Source: Rhizobacter sp964253025 (lineage in GTDB: Bacteria; Pseudomonadota; Gammaproteobacteria; Burkholderiales; Burkholderiaceae_C). From it: a stretch of 64,000 bases of DNA. Shown here piece by piece: positions 19,000 through 26,884 of this stretch. The notes under the pieces are model-generated. The model had not been told where the DNA came from. It saw only the letters and a list, made by a program, of their open reading frames with translations, and searched no databases. A program made the translations under genes and the position numbers. How positions within the stretch are numbered: position 1 is the stretch's first letter; each line of letters begins with the position of its first letter. The DNA lies in NCBI RefSeq assembly GCF_964253025.1, contig NZ_CAXUQC020000001.1, forward strand, positions 3,720,001 through 3,784,000, in the 5' to 3' direction.

Positions 19000-19757
19000 A
19001 GCGTTGCGGCGCGCAGGCCGGCGGCGTGGCCGAGGGCCTCGACGTCGGGAATGCGGATGTCGCGGCGGCCGGTGCCGCAGAACTCGATGTAGCCCTCGCG
19101 TGCCAGGCGGGACAGGGCACGGCTCACGGTCTCGAGCTTCATGCCCAGGTAGTTGCCGATCTCGGCACGGGTCATGCGCAGGGTGATCTGGTCGGTGCGC
19201 AGGCCGCGGTCGGCCAGCGAGCTCGTCCACTGCTGCAGGAATTCGGCGACGCGGGCGTCGGCCGGCAGGGTGCAGATCGACAGCAGTGCGCTGCGATCGC
19301 GTGCAATCTCGCGGCTCATGGCCGAGTGCATCAGGCGCATCAGTTCCGGCTGCTGCATCGACACGCGCAGCAGGTCGTCGTAACGGACCGACCAGACTTC
19401 GCTCGTGTCCATGGCGATGGCGCCACCGGCGTGACGGCCGGAGGCGATGCCGTCGAAGCCGAGCCAGTCGCCCTTGAACTGCAGGCCGACCACCTGTTCA
19501 CGGCCGTCGGACGAGCCGTTGACCAGCTTGAAGACGCCGGCGTGCACGATGTGCAGGCACTGGAAGCGGTCGCCCGCTTCGTAGACGCTCTCGCCGGCCT
19601 GGAGCACGCGGCGGGTCAGCGGCAGGGAGTCACGCACCAGACGCAGGCCGGCGGCGATGCGATCGGCCGGGCACGCTGCAACCGCGCGCTCCGCAACCGG
19701 CATCGTGGCGAAGGGCATGCGCGGGGTCGAAACGGCGGCGGTGGCGAGGTGGCTCAT
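18993..19757 (-). CDS. Crp/Fnr-family regulator without the Fe-S cysteine cluster
   Basis: A 254-residue regulator with an N-terminal cyclic-nucleotide-binding-like barrel (about residues 45-150) and a C-terminal helix-turn-helix. The recognition helix contains E-T-V-S-R (GMKLETVSRALSRL), the ExxSR signature that reads TTGAT-N4-ATCAA boxes. The N-terminal C-x2-C-x5-C cluster of true Fnr is absent; the four cysteines present are scattered and the position of the fourth Fnr ligand is not Cys. It therefore should not sense oxygen by a [4Fe-4S] cluster. The start at 19757 has GGAG 7 bases upstream. It diverges from an FNR-box-controlled gene. Confidence 0.88.
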   Translation of the reverse strand: MSHLATAAVSTPRMPFATMPVAERAVAACPADRIAAGLRLVRDSLPLTRRVLQAGESVYEAGDRFQCLHIVHAGVFKLVNGSSDGREQVVGLQFKGDWLGFDGIASGRHAGGAIAMDTSEVWSVRYDDLLRVSMQQPELMRLMHSAMSREIARDRSALLSICTLPADARVAEFLQQWTSSLADRGLRTDQITLRMTRAEIGNYLGMKLETVSRALSRLAREGYIEFCGTGRRDIRIPDVEALGHAAGLRAATLQ

Positions 19758-19896
19758 GGTGGACTCCGAAGTTCTGTCGTGGATCAAGCGAATGAGTGAA
19801 GGTTAGGCAACACCCGTCAATCGCCGACGAACAGCACGTCGCGTTCGGTAACGTCAAGTGAACCGTCTGTGACAAGGGGCTTTGCGAATGCGCCGT

Positions 19897-19910
19897 TTGA
19901 TTCCGGTCAA
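19897..19910 (+). promoter_or_regulatory. FNR box upstream of the carbamoyltransferase-like gene
   Basis: TTGAT-TCCG-GTCAA matches the FNR consensus at 9 of 10 defined positions. A weak -10 (TACGCT, 19932-19937) lies 21 bases downstream, close to the class II activation geometry. The start codon of the rightward gene is at 19971. Confidence 0.7.
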
Positions 19911-19970
19911 GGCGTCGTGGCGCCAACGCCCTACGCTGACTCCCCACGCGCATTTGCATTCGCATTCGAC

Positions 19971-20492
19971 ATGAACACCACCCTGCTGCACCACGCCAAG
20001 AACGCCGCCGACGCCGTGTCGATGGGCGACGTCGTGGCGTTGCTGGGCACGGCCATGGAGCTGCGACGCGCCGCCCTGGCAGGCAGCCCCCAGCGTCCAC
20101 TGCGTGGCAAGAACATCGCCCTGCTGGCACCGTCCGAGTCGCAACCCGCGGCCATCGCCATGGCAGACGCCGCCCGCGCCCTGGGGGCGACGGTCGTGCA
20201 TGTGCACCCGGAGAGCCTGCCTGTCGGCGACGCTGCCGCGTTCAATGAAACGGTCGGGCTGCTCGGCCGCCTGTACGACGCCGTCATGGCCGAGGGCCTT
20301 CCCCCCGGGCTTGCGCGCCGGGTCGAGGTGGCCGCCGACCGCCCCGTACTGGACCACGTGGCCGACAGCGCCCGGCCGCTTCATGCGCTGGCCGGCGCCA
20401 TCGGGCACCTGGAAGGCGCGCCCATGCCCATGAGCCCCGTGGAGCACCACGGCTGGTTGCTCCAGGCCGCCCTCGTGAACGCCATGGCCTGA
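19971..20492 (+). CDS. orphan carbamoyltransferase-like N-terminal domain protein
   Basis: A 173-residue protein that resembles only the carbamoyl-phosphate-binding half of ornithine/aspartate carbamoyltransferases. QRPLRGKNIALLAPSES aligns with the strand leading to the STRTR loop, but that loop is replaced by SESQPA, so the phosphate-binding residues are missing. ADAARALGATVVHV, then ETVGLLGRLYDAVM, then a V-x-x-x-A-D-R-P-V-L-D-H region ending in RPLHALA follow the family order (the last replaces HPTQ). It is thus probably non-catalytic. The ATG at 19971 follows an FNR box by 60 bases, which suggests anaerobic or microaerobic induction. The family assignment is my alignment by eye. Confidence 0.65.
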   Translation: MNTTLLHHAKNAADAVSMGDVVALLGTAMELRRAALAGSPQRPLRGKNIALLAPSESQPAAIAMADAARALGATVVHVHPESLPVGDAAAFNETVGLLGRLYDAVMAEGLPPGLARRVEVAADRPVLDHVADSARPLHALAGAIGHLEGAPMPMSPVEHHGWLLQAALVNAMA

Positions 20493-20828
20493 GCGCGACC
20501 CGCGCCGCGGTCCGCGGCTCGCGGCTCGCGAGGTGCGGTGACGTCCGGGAGTCCCGGAACCCCCTTGCTCATCCCATCCCCTGCCCGCCTGGCGGCGGTC
20601 CGACCGCCGGCGACGCACACCCGGCCTTGCCGTCTTGCCGCGTCCGTTCCCCGGACGTGACGTTCGCCGGCGGATGTGCGCCCCCCGGGTCGGCTTCACG
20701 CGGCGGGCGAACCCTTTCCCGATGCTTCTACCGGGGTGGAGGGGGCGGGATCTCACTCGCGCACGCGAGGCAACAGGGCGAGGTCACCACGCCGGCCTTG
20801 CGGCACCGGTCAGACCGGCGGAGGCCGA
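20493..20828. other. 336-base intergenic region without a recognisable gene
   Basis: GC-rich sequence between the convergent carbamoyltransferase-like gene and the TauE/SafE-type gene. Open frames here lack ribosome sites and family resemblance. There is a CCGGT-CTG-ACCGG hairpin just past the TauE/SafE stop but no T-tract. Confidence 0.6.
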
Positions 20829-21506
20829 TCAGCAGAACGCCGCGACCCGCTGCCACAGGCCGTGGCCCAGCGCCCAACCGGCTGCCCCGACCAGCACCAC
20901 GCCGGCCAGGCGCACCGCCCACGTGGTGTCGATGCGGCCCAGGACGCGGTGTGCGCCCCACAAACCGGCCGATGACACAAGGGCGAACACCGCCATCGTG
21001 AGCGCGCCCATGGCGGCGGAGGATGCCTGGGTGGAGGTGACCAGGGCCGATTGCAACAGGCCGCAGGGCCAGGCGACCCAGGCCGCGCCCGCGGCACCGG
21101 CGCGCACCGGACCGGCCATCGGGCGCCAGCCCTCGGCGGCCAGCGGTGCGGGCAGCGCGGGCCCGCGTCCGGCGCTCATCCACCGCGGCTGACGCCCGGT
21201 GACAAGCAGCCACAGCCCGAGCGCCAGGGCAGCTGCCTGTGCGAGCGTCCACAGCGGCCGCAAGGCCGGACTCAGGGCACTCCATTCGCGCAGCAGGCCG
21301 ACGCTCGACGCCGCCACGGCACCCCCCGCGGCGTAGGCCAGCACGCGCCCGCCATGGAAGGACCATGCGGCGCGCGCGGCGCGGGCCCCGCCGCAACGGC
21401 CGATCACCGAGGCGCTCAGCCCGCCGCACATCGCGGCGCAGTGAGCCACTCCGGCCAGGCCCATCAGGGCCGCGCCGGTCACGAGGACCAGGTCGACGGC
21501 GGCCAT
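20829..21506 (-). CDS. TauE/SafE (DsbD-like) family membrane protein of the cbb3 cluster
   Basis: A 225-residue membrane protein with about six helices. It has the paired motifs GVAHCAAMCGG (start) and WPCGLLQSAL (middle), each with conserved Cys and Pro, as in the DsbD-like/UreH-like transmembrane family often found at the end of cco clusters. It is thought to help copper or redox handling during cbb3 assembly. It is the last gene of the leftward cluster and starts 4 bases after the small membrane protein gene, so it is co-transcribed. Confidence 0.82.
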   Translation of the reverse strand: MAAVDLVLVTGAALMGLAGVAHCAAMCGGLSASVIGRCGGARAARAAWSFHGGRVLAYAAGGAVAASSVGLLREWSALSPALRPLWTLAQAAALALGLWLLVTGRQPRWMSAGRGPALPAPLAAEGWRPMAGPVRAGAAGAAWVAWPCGLLQSALVTSTQASSAAMGALTMAVFALVSSAGLWGAHRVLGRIDTTWAVRLAGVVLVGAAGWALGHGLWQRVAAFC

Positions 21507-21510
21507 GGTG

Positions 21511-21762
21511 TCAGAAGCGGTCGCCCTGCCGCTCCAGGTGGCGCAGGCCGCCCGTGAGCAGGACTGTCAGCGCACTGGCCGTCGACGTGCAGAGCCAGCA
21601 CAGGACGAAGGTGACCGTGTACACCGCCTCGCGGGGCCAGTCCATCGGCGGGCCGCCGAACCAGTGCAGGTCGGAGGGGTCGACCACCGCGAACAGCAGC
21701 ATCTCGAACACCCCGGCCATCAGGAACGCCGGCCACAGGATCTGCACGGCGAGGCGGATCAT
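21511..21762 (-). CDS. small two-helix membrane protein in the cbb3 cluster
   Basis: An 83-residue protein with two hydrophobic helices (IRLAVQILWPAFLMAGVFEMLLFAVV and a second around TVTFVLCWLCTSTASALTVLL) joined by a polar loop HWFGGPPMDWPREAVYT. The ATG overlaps the stop of the FixH-like gene (ATGA), so translation is coupled. I do not recognise a named family; a role in cbb3 oxidase assembly or stability is inferred from position only. Confidence 0.75.
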   Translation of the reverse strand: MIRLAVQILWPAFLMAGVFEMLLFAVVDPSDLHWFGGPPMDWPREAVYTVTFVLCWLCTSTASALTVLLTGGLRHLERQGDRF

Positions 21763-21989
21763 TGAACCCCCGTGGCGGCGTGGTTCCTCGCCTTCAAGGC
21801 GGGAGCCGCCCCACCGGTGCTGGTGGACGCCCGGGGGGCTTCCATCACCAGCAGGTCGGCGCCGCTCACCGCCAGCTTGAGCATGGCGAATCCGGCGACG
21901 ACGGACACCAGCGGCAGGCCCACCATCAACCAGACGATGGGGTAACGCCACCACGGTTGGCTCGGATGCGGTTCGGTCTTCGGGGTCAT
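21759..21989 (-). CDS. short FixH-like protein
   Basis: A 76-residue protein whose N-terminus matches FixH/CcoH: a P-W-W-R-Y-P segment, one membrane helix (IVWLMVGLPLVSVVAGFAML), then KLAVSGADLLV, the place where FixH continues into its periplasmic domain. Here the protein ends about 30 residues later in a low-complexity Ala/Ser tail, so the periplasmic domain is missing. Position after ccoG is the usual one for ccoH. It probably still acts in cbb3 assembly as a membrane anchor subunit. Confidence 0.7.
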   Translation of the reverse strand: MTPKTEPHPSQPWWRYPIVWLMVGLPLVSVVAGFAMLKLAVSGADLLVMEAPRASTSTGGAAPALKARNHAATGVQ

Positions 21990-22007
21990 GGCAGGTTCCT
22001 CAACGGT

Positions 22008-23462
<1,455 letters not shown>

Positions 23463-23463
23463 G

Positions 23464-24378
23464 TCACTTCCCGCTCGCCGCCGAGCTGTTCGACAAGCTC
23501 CACACGTAGGCGCTCAGCACCTTGATCTGCTCGTCGGTGAGGCGGCTCTCGTGCGCCGGCATGACGTTCGTCTTGCCTTGGTTGATCATGGTGACGATGG
23601 CCTGCTCGCCCCAGCCGTGCAGCCAGACCTTGTCGGTGAGGTTCGGGGCGCCGAGCGCGGGGTTGCCCTTGCCGCCGGCACCGTGGCAGCCTGCGCAGAC
23701 ACCGAACTTGTCCTTGCCATTCATCGCCTTGGTCCAGTCATGCGGGCTGCCCGACAGGCTCAGCACGTAGTTGGCCAGGTTGGCCACGTCCGTGCCCGAG
23801 CCCACCGCGGCACCGATGGCCGGCATGGCACCCTGGCGACCCTTGCGGATGGTTTCCTCGATCGTTTCCGGCGAACCGCCGTAGAGCCAGTCCGCATCGG
23901 TCAGGTTGGGGAAGCCCTTGGAGCCGCGGGCGTCCGAGCCATGGCAGGCGGCGCAGTTGTTCAGGAACAGGCGCTGGCCGATGCCCATGGCGGCGGCGTT
24001 GCTGGCCACCACGTTCGCCGGCTGGCCGGCGAAGGGCGCGTACTGGGCCGCCATGTCGCGGCGGGCCTTGGCCTGTTCTTCCTGGTACTCGCGCTCGCTC
24101 GTCCAGCCCAGCTGGCCGCCGTGGCTGCCGAGGCCCGGGTAAAGCGCCAGGTAGGCCGCACCACCGAACACCGTGACCACGAACAGCACCATCCACCAAC
24201 GCGGCAGCGGGTTGTTGAGTTCGATGATGTCGTCGTCCCAGACGTGACCGGTGCTGTTGTCATCGCCCATCACCTTGCGGCGGCTGGCGACGAGGAGGAG
24301 CCACAGGCACCAGACCATCGACAGCGCCGTGACGCCGCCGACGAACCAGGACCATCCACTGTTGACGAAGTCGCTCAT
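23464..24378 (-). CDS. ccoP: cbb3 oxidase subunit III, diheme cytochrome CcoP
   Basis: A 304-residue membrane-anchored diheme cytochrome c that passes electrons to CcoO. Two N-terminal helices (about residues 10-32 and 58-80) surround the segment VWDDDIIELNNPLPRWW, which is highly typical of CcoP. The heme c sites are C142-A-A-C-H146 and C228-A-G-C-H232, each followed by a Met-bearing ligand loop. Its ATG overlaps the ccoQ stop (ATGA). Confidence 0.96.
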   Translation of the reverse strand: MSDFVNSGWSWFVGGVTALSMVWCLWLLLVASRRKVMGDDNSTGHVWDDDIIELNNPLPRWWMVLFVVTVFGGAAYLALYPGLGSHGGQLGWTSEREYQEEQAKARRDMAAQYAPFAGQPANVVASNAAAMGIGQRLFLNNCAACHGSDARGSKGFPNLTDADWLYGGSPETIEETIRKGRQGAMPAIGAAVGSGTDVANLANYVLSLSGSPHDWTKAMNGKDKFGVCAGCHGAGGKGNPALGAPNLTDKVWLHGWGEQAIVTMINQGKTNVMPAHESRLTDEQIKVLSAYVWSLSNSSAASGK

Positions 24379-24533
24379 GACCGCTCTTCCATTTCACCCG
24401 CGAGAAACGGGATCTGACCGCATTCTTCAAGTTCGTCGCGGCGGCTGCGAGTCCAAACCCAGGCGACGATGCCGGCAAAACACAGGAACGACAGCACGGT
24501 CACCGCGCTCCTCAGGTCGTTGACGTCAATCAT
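24375..24533 (-). CDS. ccoQ: cbb3 oxidase small subunit CcoQ
   Basis: A 52-residue protein with one membrane helix (LRSAVTVLSFLCFAGIVAWVW) and a charged tail RSRRDELEE, the standard CcoQ layout. It stabilises the oxidase complex. It lies between ccoO (8-base gap) and ccoP (4-base overlap). Confidence 0.9.
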   Translation of the reverse strand: MIDVNDLRSAVTVLSFLCFAGIVAWVWTRSRRDELEECGQIPFLAGEMEERS

Positions 24534-24541
24534 GTCCAGTC

Positions 24542-25168
24542 CTATTTGAGAGCGGTGCCCAGCACCTGCAGGTAGGCGACGACGGCATCGAGCTCCGTCT
24601 TGTCGCGCACGGCATCGCCAGCGGTGGCGATCTCGGCATCGGTGTACGGCACACCCACGCGGCGCAGGGCCGTCATCTTGGGCGCGAGGTCGGCCGGGTC
24701 GAGCTTCGCGCTCTCGAGCCACGGATAGGCCGGCATGTTGGACTCGGGCACCAGGTCACGCGGGTTGATCAGGTGCAGGCGATGCCAGTCATCGCTGTAC
24801 TTGCCACCGACGCGATGCAGGTCGGGACCCGTGCGCTTGCTGCCCCACTGGAACGGATGGTCGTAGACGAACTCCCCCGCGGTGGAGAAGTGGCCGTAGC
24901 GCAGCGTCTCCGCACGGAAGGGCCGGATCATCTGCGAGTGGCAGTTGTAGCAGCCTTCGCGCAGGTAGACGTCGCGACCGGCCAGCTGAAGCGGCGTGTA
25001 GGGCTTGACGCCCGGAGCCGCCTCGGTGGTCGAGCGCTGGAAGAAGAGCGGCACGATTTCAACGATGCCGCCGACCGAGACCACCAACACGATGAGGATG
25101 ATCATCAGCAGGTTGTTGGTCTCGATCTTCTCGTGGGAGAAGCCAGAGTCTTTGTGGGTTGAAGCCAT
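24542..25168 (-). CDS. ccoO: cbb3 oxidase subunit II, monoheme cytochrome CcoO
   Basis: A 208-residue membrane-anchored monoheme cytochrome c. One N-terminal helix (LLMIILIVLVVSVGGIVEIVPLFF) is followed by YTPLQLAGRDVYLREGCYNCHSQ, with the heme site C73-Y-N-C-H77, and MIRPFRAETLRYGHFS, all diagnostic. AMPAYPWL-type sequence (SNMPAYPWLE) supplies the axial Met. It starts 27 bases after ccoN. Confidence 0.96.
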   Translation of the reverse strand: MASTHKDSGFSHEKIETNNLLMIILIVLVVSVGGIVEIVPLFFQRSTTEAAPGVKPYTPLQLAGRDVYLREGCYNCHSQMIRPFRAETLRYGHFSTAGEFVYDHPFQWGSKRTGPDLHRVGGKYSDDWHRLHLINPRDLVPESNMPAYPWLESAKLDPADLAPKMTALRRVGVPYTDAEIATAGDAVRDKTELDAVVAYLQVLGTALK

Positions 25169-25195
25169 GATTCGATTCCGGAAAGGGGCTTGGCG

Positions 25196-26638
25196 TCAGG
25201 CAGCGGCCGCGGCGGCGCCGACGGGCACTCGGGCCACCACAGGGCGGCGGGCCGTCATCCACACGTTCCAGGCCATGATCAGCATGCCGCCGAGGTACAG
25301 CAGGCCGCCGCAGAGGCGGATCACATAGAACGGGAAGGTCGCCTTGACGCTCTCGACGAAGGTGTAGACCAACGTGCCGTCCGGGTTCACCGCGCGCCAC
25401 ATCAGGCCCTGCATCACGCCGGCAATCCACATCGCCGCGATGTACAGCACGATGCCGATGGTCGACACCCAGAAGTGCAGCTCGATGGCCGGCACGCTGT
25501 GCATGCGGGTCTTGCCGTACATGCGCGGGATCAGGTGGTACAGCGAACCCATGGAGATGAGGCCCACCCATCCCAGGGCGCCGGCGTGCACGTGGCCCAC
25601 CGTCCAGTCGGTGTAGTGGCTGAGCGCGTTGACCGTCTTGATGGACATCATCGGGCCCTCGAACGTCGCCATGCCGTAGAACGACAGCGCCACGATCAGG
25701 AACTTCAGGATCGGGTCGTCACGCAGCTTGTGCCATGCACCGCTCAACGTCATCATGCCGTTGATCATCCCGCCCCAGCTCGGGGCCAGCAGGATCAGCG
25801 AGAACACCATGCCCACGCTCTGCGCCCAGTCGGGCAGCGCGGTGTAGTGAAGGTGGTGCGGACCCGCCCACATGTAGGTGAAGATCAGCGCCCAGAAGTG
25901 CACGATCGAGAGGCGGTAGGAATACACCGGCCGCTCGGCCTGCTTGGGGATGAAGTAGTACATCATCCCGAGGAAGCCGGCCGTGAGGAAGAAGCCGACG
26001 GCATTGTGGCCGTACCACCACTGCACCATGGCGTCCTGCACGCCGGCGTAGGCGGAGTAGCTCTTGGTGAAGCTGACGGGGATGGCGGCCGAGTTCACGA
26101 TGTGCAGCAGCGCGACGGCGAGGATGAAGCCGCCGAAGAACCAGTTCGCCACATAGATGTGGCGCACCTTGCGCATGCCGATGGTGCCGAAGAAGACGAT
26201 GGCGTAGGACACCCACACGGCTGCGATCAGCAGGTCGATCGGCCACTCGAGTTCGGCGTACTCCTTGCCCTGGGTGTAGCCCATGGGCAGCGAGATGGCC
26301 GCGGCCACGATGACGAGCTGCCAGCCCCAGAAGGTGAAGTCAGCGAGCCAGCCGCCCCACAGTGGCGCCTGGCACGTGCGCTGCACGACGTAGTAGCTGG
26401 TCGAGAACAGGGCGCAGCCGCCGAAGGCGAAGATCACCGCATTGGTGTGCAGCGGGCGCAGCCGCCCGTAGCTCAGCCACGAGGTGTCGAGGTTGAGGGC
26501 CGGCCAGGTGAGCTGCGCGGCGATCAGGACCCCGACGAGCATGCCCACCACACCCCACAGCACGGCTGCGAGGGCGAAGTTGCGCACGACCCGGTCGTTG
26601 TAGGTCGGCATGGGGCCGGCCGCAATCGCTTGTTTCAT
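25196..26638 (-). CDS. ccoN: cbb3-type cytochrome c oxidase subunit I CcoN
   Basis: A 480-residue heme-copper oxidase core with 12 membrane helices. It reduces oxygen to water at a heme b3-CuB site and pumps protons with high oxygen affinity. Visible features are GRLRPLHTNAVIFAFGG (low-spin heme His), QWWYGHNAVGFFLTAGFLGMMYY (CuB His and cross-linked Tyr region), HFWALIFTYMWAGPHHLHYTALPDW (CuB His pair) and DWTVGHVHAGALGW (heme ligands). The ATG has AAGGACA upstream. An FNR box lies 60 bases before the start, inside ccoS. Confidence 0.97.
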   Translation of the reverse strand: MKQAIAAGPMPTYNDRVVRNFALAAVLWGVVGMLVGVLIAAQLTWPALNLDTSWLSYGRLRPLHTNAVIFAFGGCALFSTSYYVVQRTCQAPLWGGWLADFTFWGWQLVIVAAAISLPMGYTQGKEYAELEWPIDLLIAAVWVSYAIVFFGTIGMRKVRHIYVANWFFGGFILAVALLHIVNSAAIPVSFTKSYSAYAGVQDAMVQWWYGHNAVGFFLTAGFLGMMYYFIPKQAERPVYSYRLSIVHFWALIFTYMWAGPHHLHYTALPDWAQSVGMVFSLILLAPSWGGMINGMMTLSGAWHKLRDDPILKFLIVALSFYGMATFEGPMMSIKTVNALSHYTDWTVGHVHAGALGWVGLISMGSLYHLIPRMYGKTRMHSVPAIELHFWVSTIGIVLYIAAMWIAGVMQGLMWRAVNPDGTLVYTFVESVKATFPFYVIRLCGGLLYLGGMLIMAWNVWMTARRPVVARVPVGAAAAAA

Positions 26639-26667
26639 GAACGAATGTCCTTATTTCGCGTAATGTC

Positions 26668-26871
26668 TTATTGTCGAAAACCCGGGGGAGAACCAGGTTG
26701 ACCGAGATCAAACCCCGTGCTTTCCCGCTCGGACTGTTCGAGATCCAGCGCACGCCTTCCCTCGCGTTCGAGGTCTTCGAACTGACCGCCTTCCAGCGCC
26801 CAGGCGAACAAGCCGATGAGCGCGAGGACGAGCAACACCGACACCGGCAGGAGGAGGTAGAGGCTTTCCAT
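26668..26871 (-). CDS. ccoS: cbb3 oxidase maturation protein CcoS
   Basis: A 67-residue protein with one membrane helix (SLYLLLPVSVLLVLALIGLFAWAL) followed by the family motif EGGQFEDLEREG. CcoS is needed to insert cofactors into cbb3 oxidase. The C-terminal tail of about 30 residues is polar, and the DNA coding for it contains the FNR box and -10 element that appear to drive ccoN. It starts 13 bases after ccoI. Confidence 0.92.
   Translation of the reverse strand: MESLYLLLPVSVLLVLALIGLFAWALEGGQFEDLEREGRRALDLEQSERESTGFDLGQPGSPPGFRQ
26698..26711 (-). promoter_or_regulatory. FNR-dependent promoter for ccoNOQP inside ccoS
   Basis: On the leftward strand TTGAT-CTCG-GTCAA (26711 to 26698) matches the FNR box at 9 of 10 positions. 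A -10-like GACAAT (26675-26670) lies exactly 22 bases further on, the class II FNR spacing, and ccoN starts at 26638. Both elements are within ccoS codons. Confidence 0.75.
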
Positions 26872-26884
26872 CGCTCGGTTCCTT

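Noticed and set aside
19841..19860. FNR-like sequence TTCGG-TAAC-GTCAA near the crp/fnr-like gene
   Set aside because: Too many mismatches to separate from background.
20627..21001. Open frames in the 20.5-20.8 kb gap
   Set aside because: No ribosome site, Arg/Pro/Gly-rich translation, and overlap with the TauE/SafE-type gene.
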